A DNA stretch of 64,000 bases from Spirochaetia bacterium (GCA_022768865.1 JALELH010000012.1:1-64000); one strand, 5' to 3'. Shown: positions 9,846 through 19,917, counted from the stretch's first letter. The notes: generated from the sequence alone by a model not told the origin. Translations and numbers: made by a program.

Positions 9846-10643
9846 ATGGAAAATGTAAGTAATTTTGACTATAAGTCAGAATCGGGAAAAAAGGGTCAGG
9901 TTGTGGTTTCTGTCTACAAGAACCCCCTGACGGATGACGACAGTTCCTATGCAAGGGTTGAAAGAAATACTTCCAAGCCAAAGGAATTGATCGGAACTGT
10001 AGAAGAAAAAGGCAACGTAAACCTTGACACTGCTACGCTCCACTATGCAGGAACCCTTTTTAAGGAAGCATGCATAAAGCTTTTAAAGCAGGGCTATGCA
10101 ATCAACCTTTTTGACATGGGCATCTTGTACCTGACGGTAAACGGAAGCATAAAGACAAAGAAACCTACGGCAGCGGATATTCCGGAATTAAAAATAGGTT
10201 TTTCTCCAAGTTCCTTTGCAAAAAATGCAGTAAAGGATGTAGACATACAGCTTAAGCTTTATCCGGATAATACTCCTTACATTGCCCAGGTCTTTGACTT
10301 TGGCAAGAAGGAAATTACCAACGAGCTGACTGCTTCCGGTGTCATAGAAATTCACGGCACGAGCCTTAAGCTTGGCGGTGAAGGTTCCGGCGTCTGGCTG
10401 GCACCCATAACAAATGACGAAGGTGACTATGATCCTAAAAACATGATTCCCGTAACGGACATCATCCACAACCTTCCCGGCAAGCTGACCGTGCAGCTGC
10501 CTGACGGCCTTGAAGCAGGCAAGGATTACCGCATCGTTATCAGAACTTTGCTTACAAAAAACAGCAATAAGCCTGGTAAAACCGTTAAGACCGGTGTTTA
10601 TGATGAAGCAGTAAGCATTGGTTCCGGCGGCAGTTCTGATTAA
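9846..10643 (+). CDS. HU-like DNA-binding domain protein with DUF4469-type C-terminal region
   Basis: MENVSNFDYKSESGKKGQVVVSVYKNPLTDDDSSYARVERNTSKPKELIGTVEEKGNVNLDTATLHYAGTLFKEACIKLLKQGYAINLFDMGILYL...; C-terminal Ig-like region. Confidence 0.7.
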   Translation: MENVSNFDYKSESGKKGQVVVSVYKNPLTDDDSSYARVERNTSKPKELIGTVEEKGNVNLDTATLHYAGTLFKEACIKLLKQGYAINLFDMGILYLTVNGSIKTKKPTAADIPELKIGFSPSSFAKNAVKDVDIQLKLYPDNTPYIAQVFDFGKKEITNELTASGVIEIHGTSLKLGGEGSGVWLAPITNDEGDYDPKNMIPVTDIIHNLPGKLTVQLPDGLEAGKDYRIVIRTLLTKNSNKPGKTVKTGVYDEAVSIGSGGSSD

Positions 10644-10687
10644 AAAAATTTAGCAGGCTGCAGCTTTCCTTTAACATAAGGACACAT

Positions 10688-10732
10688 TTGTCATTCCGGA
10701 TTTACTGACATCCGGGATGACATTTTTTTTAT
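10688..10732 (+). terminator. Intrinsic terminator-like hairpin
   Basis: TGTCATTCCGGA..TCCGGGATGACA followed by a T run. Confidence 0.7.
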
Positions 10733-10857
10733 TCTTAACCTAATGCAGATTCAAACAAAGCAATAAACATTTTTACACTTTTAACAGAATTTTCTATTCC
10801 ATATAGATAAAAAAAGGGCCTTTTTTGTTTTTTCTTTAAAATAATATATATGGAGTT

Positions 10858-10940
10858 TGTTTCAAAAATTGACGTCCTGTCAATTTTTGAAACGTCTTCT
10901 TTGCTTAACTTTACATGCGCCATCCGTGGCTTAATGTTAT
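10858..10940 (+). repeat. Interspersed leader element upstream of third Rpn-like gene
   Basis: TTTCAAAAATTGACGTCCTGTCAATTTTTGAAA + CTTTGCTTAACTTTACATGCGCCATCCGTGGCTTAATGTTA; matches the block at 1549-1650. Confidence 0.8.
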
Positions 10941-10990
10941 TTTATCAAGAAAGGCATAGCTCCCAATATTAATTTTATAGGAGTAAAATT

Positions 10991-11839
10991 ATGACTACCC
11001 AACCTAACGTAATCTACAAAGACCGATTATTTAAAGCGATTTTCGGCAAGGAGGAACATAAGGACTGGCTTTTGTCTCTTTATAATGCACTGAATAATTC
11101 AGATTACAAAAATCCGGATGATCTGGAACTGACAACAATTGAAAACATCATTTACATTACGATGAAAAATGATTTGTCTTTCCTGATTGATTCTCAGATG
11201 AATCTTTATGAACAACAGTCCATCTGGAACCCTAACATGCCATTGCGTGGATTATTATATTTTGCACAGCTTTATCAGCTGCATATTTCCAAGCAAAAGC
11301 GTGATATATACTCTTCTACCTTGTTGAAAATTCCTACTCCTCAGTTTATAGTTATATATAATGGTTCAAGGCAGACAGCTGATATTGAAAAGTTAAGGTT
11401 ATCAGATGCCTTTGAAGTTCCAAAGTCCGACGGTGAATTTGAATGGACCGCAACTTTAGTAAACATCAACAAAGGGCATAACGAAAAGCTGCTTGCAAAA
11501 TGCAAACCCTTAAATGATTATGCAACTTACATTGAACGTATAAAGGCAAATATAAAGCAGGGATTGAACAAAGAAGAAGCCGTTAACGAAGCAATGGATT
11601 TTGCAATCAAAAACAACATGTTGAATGGCTTCTTTCAAAATCAGAAACTGGAGGTTTTAAATATGAGCTTAACAGAATTCGATCAGGAAGAATATGACAG
11701 AAACCGCTTTGAAGAAGGCAAACTTGAAGGCTTTATTGAAACTGCAAAAAAACTTTTAAAGATGGGTCTTGAGCCAGCTAAAATCATTCAGGCTACCGGT
11801 CTATCCGCAGAACAGCTTAGCAAACTTGCCAACGCATAA
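10991..11839 (+). CDS. Rpn-like PD-(D/E)XK nuclease family protein
   Basis: YKDRLFKAIFGKEEHKDWLLSLYNALNNSDYKNPDDLELTTIENIIYITMKNDLSFLIDSQMNLYEQQSIWNPNMPLRGLLYFAQLY...; variable C-terminal helix repeat. Confidence 0.85.
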   Translation: MTTQPNVIYKDRLFKAIFGKEEHKDWLLSLYNALNNSDYKNPDDLELTTIENIIYITMKNDLSFLIDSQMNLYEQQSIWNPNMPLRGLLYFAQLYQLHISKQKRDIYSSTLLKIPTPQFIVIYNGSRQTADIEKLRLSDAFEVPKSDGEFEWTATLVNINKGHNEKLLAKCKPLNDYATYIERIKANIKQGLNKEEAVNEAMDFAIKNNMLNGFFQNQKLEVLNMSLTEFDQEEYDRNRFEEGKLEGFIETAKKLLKMGLEPAKIIQATGLSAEQLSKLANA

Positions 11840-12159
11840 AAATCTAAATATCTTCAGGCCTACGTCGGAGATGACGTTTAGTCATCCTGACGCAGGTCAG
11901 GATCTGCTATAAGTTAAGCAACTGAATGCAGATTCTGAACAAATGCTTCGCATTTTTCAGAATGACATTTTTTCTATACCCTCTTCCTATCACCTGTTCT
12001 AAAACTAAAGTATCGCTAAACAGCCCATACACCAATTGCTCTGCAATTGGTGCGGCAAAAGTTACAGAAGGTACCGGCTTCTAAAACGCATTTACTTTTG
12101 CCATTGCCAAATATTCTTATTTCCTATAATTTCTTGTAAAACTATTAACCGGGGATTAT

Positions 12160-13347
12160 ATGAAGAGAATTATCTTAACAGCAGCAATCACTGCAATTGC
12201 ACTTTTTAACGCAGCATCAAGGGACTTTGAATTCAAAGGCAACTTCCTCTGGGGCGGAACCATTGCACAGAAAAACTACAAATACGACAGCAAAAAAAAA
12301 GAAGGGGAATACATAGACAGGTACGCCAAAAACTACCTTTTAGGCGATGCAATACTTTCTGACCCAAAAATAACTGTAGGCGGCAAAATCTATTACCGCA
12401 TTCCCGCCATGGAAAAAAAAGAAGACATTTCGCAAAAGATGGAAATTAAAAGAGCCTTTGTAAGATTCCGTCCTTTTGCAAGCAGCATATTTGAAATATC
12501 AGGCGGCAAGCTCTATTCCTACTATCTGCCCGGCAACTTCTTTCCGATTTCAGAAACATACACGGGTGCTTCACGCTGGGGGGAAAGCGGCGTAGGCCTG
12601 AAGTCAGAATGGAACGGATGGACCTTTGGCGCATCGCTCCCTGTAGGAGAAACTTCCAAGACCATAGAAACAGAAACCAAGTGGGACGAATTCTTTGCCT
12701 TAAACGGTGCCTTAGGCTACGACTTTTCAAAGTCTGCATGGGAAGTGCCACTAAAGCTCAACGGAACGGCAGGCTACAGGCGCAAAAGGACTACGGACAC
12801 AAAGACAAACGAAACAGACGTCAACTACGACAGGATAGCAGCTGCAAGCGTATACTGGACGCCTAAGCTTGAAGGCTTTGTAAATAAACTTTATGCCACA
12901 CTTACCTACAGCTACAACGCCAGGCCTTTTGTTGCCAATCCAGGCTTCACGCCAATCATAAACTACAGCGATGCAGACTTAAAAAAATGCCATCTTGTTT
13001 CAGTCAACTACAAGTCATACTTTGGGCCCGTACATTTTACCTTTGAAGGAGAAGCAGGCAAATCTACAGAAGGCCACAAAGTTCCCCTTTACGGTGCTGC
13101 ACAATTCCTGATTCCGTTTAACCAGGTCTTTGCCATAAAGCCAAGGTTTATGTACTACTCTGCCATAGACACAGAAGACGGCGATCTGACTCGTTCTTCT
13201 TTTGAACTTTACCCGCGCATCTGGGTAACACCTACAAAGAACTGGAATATTTCTCTTGGTGCAGACTTTCTTAAAAAGCAGATTACAAAGGACGACTGGA
13301 AGTGGGAATGGTCAATTCCATTCTATATTGAATACAAAATCAAATAG
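12160..13347 (+). CDS. Putative outer-membrane beta-barrel protein with signal peptide
   Basis: MKRIILTAAITAIALFNAASRDFEFKG...; alternating aromatic/beta-rich composition, C-terminal WSIPFYIEYKIK. Confidence 0.5.
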   Translation: MKRIILTAAITAIALFNAASRDFEFKGNFLWGGTIAQKNYKYDSKKKEGEYIDRYAKNYLLGDAILSDPKITVGGKIYYRIPAMEKKEDISQKMEIKRAFVRFRPFASSIFEISGGKLYSYYLPGNFFPISETYTGASRWGESGVGLKSEWNGWTFGASLPVGETSKTIETETKWDEFFALNGALGYDFSKSAWEVPLKLNGTAGYRRKRTTDTKTNETDVNYDRIAAASVYWTPKLEGFVNKLYATLTYSYNARPFVANPGFTPIINYSDADLKKCHLVSVNYKSYFGPVHFTFEGEAGKSTEGHKVPLYGAAQFLIPFNQVFAIKPRFMYYSAIDTEDGDLTRSSFELYPRIWVTPTKNWNISLGADFLKKQITKDDWKWEWSIPFYIEYKIK

Positions 13348-13374
13348 TGCTAACATTGCCGCATAAAAGTAAAG

Positions 13375-13570
13375 GGTGCTGGTCTGCGGCTGTTCATTTA
13401 TGGAACAACCGCAAGAATCAGTTAAAAGGGAAGCAGGTTAAAATCCTGCACGATCTCGTCACTGTGAAAGGCTAGCTTTTATTTTAATACGCCACTGGGC
13501 TACCGGGAAGGCAAAATAAAAGCGCTTGAACCTGAAGTCAGGAAACCTGCCGTTTATTATAGTTCAGGAA
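13375..13570 (+). ncRNA. Cobalamin riboswitch
   Basis: GGGAAGCAGGTTAAAATCCTGCACGATCTCGTCACTGTGA...GCCACTGGGCTACCGGGAAGGC...GAAGTCAGGAAACCTGCC (B12 box at about 13534-13552) directly upstream of B12 genes. Confidence 0.93.
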
Positions 13571-13626
13571 GAAATTCAAGGTCACGAGCAATTGATCGAA
13601 CTTAAACTCAGTTACGTAATTTAATT

Positions 13627-13672
13627 GCCCGGACTATTTTAAACATTTAAAATAACCCGGGCTTTTTTATTT
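13627..13672 (+). terminator. Intrinsic terminator/attenuator downstream of riboswitch
   Basis: GCCCGGACTATTTTAAA-CAT-TTTAAAATAACCCGGGC TTTTTT. Confidence 0.85.
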
Positions 13673-13691
13673 AATACTCTTGGAGGATTAT

Positions 13692-14852
13692 ATGAAAAAG
13701 TTATTTTCAACTTTAATGGCTTTAACAGCCCTTGCCATTATTGCAACAGGATGCAGCAAAGAAGCAAAGGACAAAAAGGCAGCCGACAACGCTGCAGCCC
13801 TAATCGACGCTATCTATGTTCAGGAAAGAACAGCCCTTACAGACACACAGTGCGACGCTGCAAAAAAAGCATGGGACAAACTGACAGACGCACAGAAGGC
13901 ACTTGTAGAAGGAGAAAACGCAGACCCGGACTACTTTGGCCGCGATACAGGAGATGCTTCAATGGACAATGCACTTAACCAGGACGGTATTAAAGAAGAT
14001 GAAATTCTTGTTGTAAGCTTTGGAACTTCCTTTAACGGCAGCCGTGCAGAAGACATTTACGGCATAGAAAAGGCAATCCAGGCAGCAAACCCTGACTGGT
14101 CCGTACGCCGTGCATTTACAGCACAGATTATCATAAACCACATTCAGGCCCGCGACGGCGTAAAGATTGACAACATGGATCAGGCTCTTGAACGTGCCGT
14201 AAAAAACGGAGTTAAAAACCTTGTAGTTCAGCCAACACACTTAATGCATGGTGCAGAATACGACGAACTTGCCGCAGCCGTTTCAAAGTATGAATCAAAG
14301 TTTGAATCAGTAAAGATTGCAGAACCTCTTTTAGGAGAAGTGGGCATGGATGCAAATGTAATCAACGAAGACAAAAAGGCAGTTGCACTTGCCATCGTTG
14401 ATGCTGCAGTTAGCACATCAGGCTTTAATTCCCTTGAAGATGCAGAAAAGGCCGGAGTTGCCTATGTTTTAATGGGCCATGGAACATCACACAACGCAAA
14501 GGTAAGCTATTCACAGATGAGCACACAGATGAAGAACCTTTCTTACAAGAATGTTTTTGTTGGCACAGTTGAAGGCGAACCAGAAGAAACAGCCTGCGAT
14601 GCAGTAATCGATGCCGTAAAGAATGCAGGCTACAAGAAAGTAATCCTGCGCCCGCTGATGGTAGTTGCAGGAGACCACGCAAACAACGACATGGCAGGCG
14701 ATGATGATGATTCATGGAAGTTCATGTTCAATGCTTCAGGTGCCTTTGATTCTGTAGAATGCCAGATTGCAGGCCTTGGAAGAATCAGCGCAATCCAGCA
14801 GCTTTATGTGGCACACACAGCCGCTGCCCTTAATGAACTAAAAAAAAACTAG
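13692..14852 (+). CDS. cbiK: Lipoprotein-type sirohydrochlorin cobaltochelatase CbiK
   Basis: Lipobox MKKLFSTLMALTALAIIATGCSKE; VVSFGTSFNGSRAEDIYGIEKAIQAANPDWSVRRAFTAQIIINHIQ...QPTHLMHGAEYDEL...VLMGHGTSHNAKVSYSQM. Confidence 0.88.
   Translation: MKKLFSTLMALTALAIIATGCSKEAKDKKAADNAAALIDAIYVQERTALTDTQCDAAKKAWDKLTDAQKALVEGENADPDYFGRDTGDASMDNALNQDGIKEDEILVVSFGTSFNGSRAEDIYGIEKAIQAANPDWSVRRAFTAQIIINHIQARDGVKIDNMDQALERAVKNGVKNLVVQPTHLMHGAEYDELAAAVSKYESKFESVKIAEPLLGEVGMDANVINEDKKAVALAIVDAAVSTSGFNSLEDAEKAGVAYVLMGHGTSHNAKVSYSQMSTQMKNLSYKNVFVGTVEGEPEETACDAVIDAVKNAGYKKVILRPLMVVAGDHANNDMAGDDDDSWKFMFNASGAFDSVECQIAGLGRISAIQQLYVAHTAAALNELKKN
14840..14852 (+). other. A9 tract with A_AAA_AAC slippery heptamer immediately followed by TAG stop; -1 frame continues into ORF 14894..15520
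   Basis: ...gaa cta aaa aaa aac tag; -1 frame from tract reads KKKLDDGIYSARFITDSSMFHANDSKKG... without a stop. Confidence 0.85.
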
Positions 14853-15520
14853 ATGACGGAATCTATTCTGCCAGGTTCATTACGGACAGTTCCATGTTCC
14901 ATGCCAATGATTCAAAAAAGGGTATGGGCACTTTAATAGTAAATGACGGCAGGATGATTTTTCATGTAAGCCTTGCTGGCAAAAGCATAGTCAATCTTTT
15001 TGCAGGCAAGGCTGCAGATGCCAAAGACAAGGAAGACCTGTGGCTTAAGCCAACAAAAGACAAGGTTACCTATGCAGACGGATATTCAGAAACTGTAAAC
15101 GGTTTTGACATTCCGGTAAGCAAAATCGGCAAAGACTTTGATCTTGCCTTAATAGGCAAAAAGGGCATCTGGTATGACCACAGGGTTTCCGTTGATGAAG
15201 TTGCAGAAATAGCAAAGCCTTCTGACGGCCAGCATGATGCAGGCGTTGTCCTTTTAGGCGGCACAGGTAAAGCAAGGATAGAATCCCCTGCCCTTCTTGA
15301 AGTTGCAGGCGGCAAAAACATTCTTACAGTTGTGTGGACAAGTTCTAACTATGACTATATGATTGTTGACGGCGTCAAGTATCTGAACAAGACACCGGGA
15401 CAGAAGTCAACATTTACCTTTGCCGTTGCAGATGTTACAAAGCCTTTTAAGGTTGTTGCAGATACTACGGCTATGGGAAACCCTCACGAAATTGAGTATA
15501 CAATTGGATTACTTTTTTAG
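14849..15520 (+). CDS. C-terminal metal/haem-uptake-associated domain region, probably part of a CbiK fusion via -1 frameshift
   Basis: LDDGIYSARFITDSSMFHANDSKKGMGTLIVNDGRMIFHVSLAGKSIVNLFAG...WYDHRVSV... and ...VWTSSNYDYMIVDGVKYL...TTAMGNPHEIEYTIGL; no convincing SD before ATG 14894. Confidence 0.65.
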   Translation, partial: LDDGIYSARFITDSSMFHANDSKKGMGTLIVNDGRMIFHVSLAGKSIVNLFAGKAADAKDKEDLWLKPTKDKVTYADGYSETVNGFDIPVSKIGKDFDLALIGKKGIWYDHRVSVDEVAEIAKPSDGQHDAGVVLLGGTGKARIESPALLEVAGGKNILTVVWTSSNYDYMIVDGVKYLNKTPGQKSTFTFAVADVTKPFKVVADTTAMGNPHEIEYTIGLLF

Positions 15521-16649
15521 GAAAACAATCAGGTTAATTTTTCTTACGGTTCTGCTCTTTTCCTTTTACGGCTGCAATAAGGCCAGAAAGGCAAAGGCAG
15601 AATCATCTGTTTCTTTTGCAGGCCTGGACTTTACGGAGACTGTCCCTGTTTCTTTTGCAGGACAGTTCACCATAAAAAAAACAGCAGGCTATTCTGTCAT
15701 TAACATCAGCGGGGAAAAGCCGGTCCTTGTTGTAGAAAAGGATTTTCCACTGCCTTCCGGTGTGCCTGCTGACTATGTTGTTTTAGTTAAGCCTTTATTA
15801 AAAACATACCTTGTGTCTTCTTCTGCCTTTGACTTTTTTGCCAAGCTTAACATTCTTGATAAGGTAAAGTTTTCAGGAAGCAAAAAAGAAAACATGTTTC
15901 TGCCGGAAGTCAGGCAATACATGGAAGACGGCAAAATAACCTACGCAGGCAAATACAGCGCACCGGACTTTGAAACCCTTTATGCAGAAGGCACGGACAT
16001 TTCCATTCAGAACACAATGATTTTCCATAAGCCTGAAATCAAGGAAAAGCTTGAGCAGCTTAAGATTCCCGTTATTGTAGAAAAGTCTTCCTATGAAAAA
16101 AATCCCTTAGGCCGCATAGAATGGATAAAGCTTTACGGCCTTTTATATGACAAAGAAAAAGAAGCAGAAGATTTTTTTAACGCAAGGCAGGCGGAATTCA
16201 ACAGCTTAAATAAGTCCGCCGGCAGCAGAAACACCATTGCATTTTTCTATTTTACTTCCAGCGGTTCAGTCAACGTCCGTAAACCCGGTGACTACATTAC
16301 AACGGCAATTGCCATGGCAGGCGGCACTTATTTTATGGATGCTGCAGCAGATAATGAAAGCGTTCTTTCTACAATGAACATGCTGCCGGAAGATTTTTAT
16401 GTAAAGGCAAAGGATGCTGACATTTTAATTTACAATTCCACCATAGAAGGAATGATAGAAGACAGGGAACTGCTATTGCAGAAGTTTCCCCTTTTAAAAG
16501 ATTTTAAGGGCTTTAAGAACGGCAGGCTTTATTGCACGGATAAAAAACTATTTCAGGAAACAACAGGCAGCGTAGGCTTTATGCAGGATTTAGTTTCTGT
16601 CATGAACCATAAGGAAGAAAACCTGCACTACCTTATAAAGATAAAATGA
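15504..16649 (+). CDS. ABC transporter substrate-binding lipoprotein (BtuF/FepB-type)
   Basis: Lipobox ...LIFLTVLLFSFYGCNKA; periplasmic-binding protein features; upstream of permease and ATPase; TTG start at 15504 is a guess. Confidence 0.75.
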   Translation: MDYFFRKTIRLIFLTVLLFSFYGCNKARKAKAESSVSFAGLDFTETVPVSFAGQFTIKKTAGYSVINISGEKPVLVVEKDFPLPSGVPADYVVLVKPLLKTYLVSSSAFDFFAKLNILDKVKFSGSKKENMFLPEVRQYMEDGKITYAGKYSAPDFETLYAEGTDISIQNTMIFHKPEIKEKLEQLKIPVIVEKSSYEKNPLGRIEWIKLYGLLYDKEKEAEDFFNARQAEFNSLNKSAGSRNTIAFFYFTSSGSVNVRKPGDYITTAIAMAGGTYFMDAAADNESVLSTMNMLPEDFYVKAKDADILIYNSTIEGMIEDRELLLQKFPLLKDFKGFKNGRLYCTDKKLFQETTGSVGFMQDLVSVMNHKEENLHYLIKIK

Positions 16650-17653
16650 ACAGACGCCATTTAATTTCTTTTGCACTGATTTTTATTCTCCTATGCTTTT
16701 TGATTTTATTGAATCTGTTTACAGGAAGCGTTTCTGTTTTGCCGCAGGATATCCTTGCAATTATTAAAGGCACTGCCACAAACGAAACTGCCCTGCGCTT
16801 AATTAAAGACATAAGGCTTCCGCGCATTCTTGCTGCAATTATTCTAGGCGGTGCCCTTTCTGTTTCCGGCTTTTTGTTGCAGACTTTCTTTTCTAACCCT
16901 ATTGCAGGTCCTTTTGTTTTAGGCATTTCTTCAGGTGCCAAGCTTTTTGTTGCCCTTGCCATGATTTTCTTTCTTAATGCAGGCATTGCCCTTTCTTCTT
17001 TAGGTTTAGTACTTGCTGCCTTTGCAGGTTCCCTTATTACCATGGCAGTTGTTCTTGTGCTTTCTGTTAAGGTTAAGAATATGTCCGTTCTTGTTGTATG
17101 CGGAATTCTTGTAGGCTACATCTGTTCTGCAATTACGGACTTTATCGTCACCTTTGCCAGTGATTCCAACATTGTAAATTTGCACAACTGGTCTTTGGGC
17201 AGCTTTTCCGGTACAAACTGGAACGATGTTTTTTTAATGTTCATCATTGTAACCCTGGCTTTAGTTTTTTCTATAATGTTGTCTAAACCCATTGGTGCTT
17301 TTTTACTTGGAGAAAACTATGCACGCAATATGGGCGTTAACATTAAGTTTTTGCGCATTGCACTTATAATTCTTTCTACATTGCTTGCAGGCTGTGTAAC
17401 GGCTTTTGCAGGCCCTGTCAGTTTTGTTGGCATTGCAGTTCCACATTTAATAAGGACAATTGCCAGGACTTCAAGGCCACTGGTTTTAATTCCCCTTTGC
17501 TTTACAGGTGGTGCCTGCATTACACTTTTTTGCGATGGCATTGCAAGGACGGTCTTTACACCAACGGAATTGAGCATAAGCACAGTAACGGCATTTTTTC
17601 TTGTGCCTGTCGTAATCTGGATAATGACCCATGGCAAAGGAGGCAGAAGATGA
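16646..17653 (+). CDS. FecCD/BtuC-type ABC transporter permease
   Basis: [34 protein letters not shown]...[17 protein letters not shown]. Confidence 0.92.
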   Translation: MNRRHLISFALIFILLCFLILLNLFTGSVSVLPQDILAIIKGTATNETALRLIKDIRLPRILAAIILGGALSVSGFLLQTFFSNPIAGPFVLGISSGAKLFVALAMIFFLNAGIALSSLGLVLAAFAGSLITMAVVLVLSVKVKNMSVLVVCGILVGYICSAITDFIVTFASDSNIVNLHNWSLGSFSGTNWNDVFLMFIIVTLALVFSIMLSKPIGAFLLGENYARNMGVNIKFLRIALIILSTLLAGCVTAFAGPVSFVGIAVPHLIRTIARTSRPLVLIPLCFTGGACITLFCDGIARTVFTPTELSISTVTAFFLVPVVIWIMTHGKGGRR

Positions 17654-19917
17654 TTAAAGCCTCTGGTCTGGCCGTAGGCTATAATAAAAAGATTCTTATA
17701 GACGGCATTTCTTTTGAAGTTAAGGCCGGTGAAATACTTACCCTTATTGGTCCCAACGGTTCAGGTAAATCAACGGTGCTTAAAACCCTTGTTAAGGAAC
17801 TTGAATCTTTAGGCGGCAGTGTTTCCGTTGCTTCTAAAAATATATTTACGGAAAAAGACACATTTGCTGCAAAACATATTTCCATGCTCATGACGGAACG
17901 CATTCATCCTGAAATGATGACTGTGCGCGATGTTATTGCTACAGGCCGCTACCCTTATACAAATCTTTTTGGCGTCCTAGGTGATGATGACAATGCAAAA
18001 ATAAATGAAGCAATAAAGGGTGTTCACTGTGAAGATATTGAAGGCCGGCTTTTTAATAATTTAAGTGACGGTCAGAAACAGCGGGTAATGCTTGCCCGTG
18101 CCATCTGTCAGGATACGGAAATTATTGTTCTGGATGAACCTGTTACTTTTCTTGATATGTTTTACAAGCTTGATTTTTTCAAGAACATAAAGAAGCTTGC
18201 CAGAGAAAAGAACAAGACCATAATTTTATCATTGCACGAACTTGATTTAGTAAAGAACATTTCTGATAAAGTCTTATGCCTTAACGGTAAAAAAATAGTA
18301 AAGGCAGGAAAGCCTGAAGACATTTTTACAGGTGGCTTTATTCAGCAGCTTTACGGAATAAAGGAAGAAGAATTTGACTGCACCACGGCCACAATGCGAT
18401 GGCAAGAACCGGCAGTTAAACCGGCTTTTAATATAGAAGAAAACAACACAGAAAGTGCAAAAAAAGCAAAGGTAATAATGGTTCAGGGCACCATGAGCAA
18501 TGCAGGCAAAAGTCTTGTTGCTGCAGGCCTTTGCAGGATTTTCAGGCAGGACGGATTCCGCGCTGCACCCTTTAAATCCCAGAACATGGCATTAAATTCC
18601 TTTATTACAAAGGACGGTTTGGAGATGGGCCGAGCTCAGGTAATGCAGGCAGAAGCGGCAGGCATGGAACCGGATGTTGCCATGAATCCCATTCTTCTAA
18701 AGCCGACAAGCGATTGTGGTTCCCAGGTTATTGTCAACGGCCAGGTAAAAGGCAACATGACGGCACGGGAATACTTTGCATACAAAAAGAATTTAATTCC
18801 GGAATTATTAAAGGCATTTAACAGGCTGGCAGCAGAAAACGACATTATCGTTATAGAAGGTGCAGGAAGCCCGGCTGAAATAAACCTGCGCGAAAATGAC
18901 ATTGTAAACATGGGCCTTGCACAAATGGTTGATGCACCTGTTCTGCTCGTAGGAGACATTGACAGGGGCGGTGTCTTTGCACAGCTTTACGGAACTGTTG
19001 AACTTCTTGAAGAAAACGAGCGCAAAAGAATAAAGGGTCTTATCATAAATAAATTCCGTGGAGACAAAAGCCTTTTAGACAGCGGCGTAAATATAATAGA
19101 AGACCGCTGCCATATTCCTGTCGTAGGAATCCTTCCTTACATGAACCTTTCTTTAGAAGATGAAGACAGCCTTTCTGAACGCTTCAGTCAGCACAAGGAC
19201 GGAATTGTAAACATTGGCGCAATTAAGTTCCCACACATTTCAAACTTTACGGATCTAAATGTCTTTGAACAGATTGAAGGCGTTGCCGTCCATTACATAA
19301 CCAGGCCGGAAGAAATTCCTTCCATGGACATGATTGTCCTGCCCGGGACAAAGAATACAATTGCCGATTTAAAATGGATGCGCACCAGCGGCATTGAAGC
19401 TGCCGTAAAAAAATACAGTGATGCAAAAATTGTCTTTGGCATTTGCGGCGGATACCAGATGCTGGGTAAAACCATATACGACCCGGACAATGTAGAAGAA
19501 GGCGGTTCCGTAAAAGGCATGGAACTTTTAGACTGTGAAACAACACTGCTTAAAAACAAAACAAGGACACAGGTGAAAAGCAAGGCAGGCCAGGTTGATG
19601 GCAGGCTACAGTTCCTTAGCAATAAAAAAATATCCGGCTATGAAATACACATGGGTAAAACTATTGTTGCTTTCGGCAAAGCTTTCCCGGCCGGAACTTC
19701 CTTTGGCAATGTTTACGGTTCTTACATTCACGGCTTTTTTGATGAAGGCAACATAGCATTTCTAATCTGCAATTATCTTGCTGAACAAAAAGGTGCAGCA
19801 CTTTCAGAAAATAAAATTGACTACAAGGCATTTAAGGAAAAGCAATATAATCTTCTTGCCGACGGAATCAGAAAAAACATTAACATGGAGGCTGTCTATG
19901 AAATCATCAGAAAATAG
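17650..19917 (+). CDS. Fusion: BtuD/FecE-type ABC ATPase + cobyric acid synthase CobQ/CbiP
   Basis: N-term [44 protein letters not shown]-term [24 protein letters not shown]...[25 protein letters not shown]...[14 protein letters not shown] overlaps upstream TGA. Confidence 0.9.
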   Translation: MIKASGLAVGYNKKILIDGISFEVKAGEILTLIGPNGSGKSTVLKTLVKELESLGGSVSVASKNIFTEKDTFAAKHISMLMTERIHPEMMTVRDVIATGRYPYTNLFGVLGDDDNAKINEAIKGVHCEDIEGRLFNNLSDGQKQRVMLARAICQDTEIIVLDEPVTFLDMFYKLDFFKNIKKLAREKNKTIILSLHELDLVKNISDKVLCLNGKKIVKAGKPEDIFTGGFIQQLYGIKEEEFDCTTATMRWQEPAVKPAFNIEENNTESAKKAKVIMVQGTMSNAGKSLVAAGLCRIFRQDGFRAAPFKSQNMALNSFITKDGLEMGRAQVMQAEAAGMEPDVAMNPILLKPTSDCGSQVIVNGQVKGNMTAREYFAYKKNLIPELLKAFNRLAAENDIIVIEGAGSPAEINLRENDIVNMGLAQMVDAPVLLVGDIDRGGVFAQLYGTVELLEENERKRIKGLIINKFRGDKSLLDSGVNIIEDRCHIPVVGILPYMNLSLEDEDSLSERFSQHKDGIVNIGAIKFPHISNFTDLNVFEQIEGVAVHYITRPEEIPSMDMIVLPGTKNTIADLKWMRTSGIEAAVKKYSDAKIVFGICGGYQMLGKTIYDPDNVEEGGSVKGMELLDCETTLLKNKTRTQVKSKAGQVDGRLQFLSNKKISGYEIHMGKTIVAFGKAFPAGTSFGNVYGSYIHGFFDEGNIAFLICNYLAEQKGAALSENKIDYKAFKEKQYNLLADGIRKNINMEAVYEIIRK

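Noticed and set aside
11860-11970. Novel regulatory RNA from GTCATCCTGA..TCAGGAT palindromes
   Set aside because: GTCATTCC/TCATCCTGA-type palindromes also occur at about 6680-6790, 10688 and 43605 and look like ordinary REP-type/terminator repeats
14894-15520. Independent gene starting at ATG 14894
   Set aside because: No SD, and conserved domain sequence continues upstream in the same frame back to the A9 tract; treated as frameshift product
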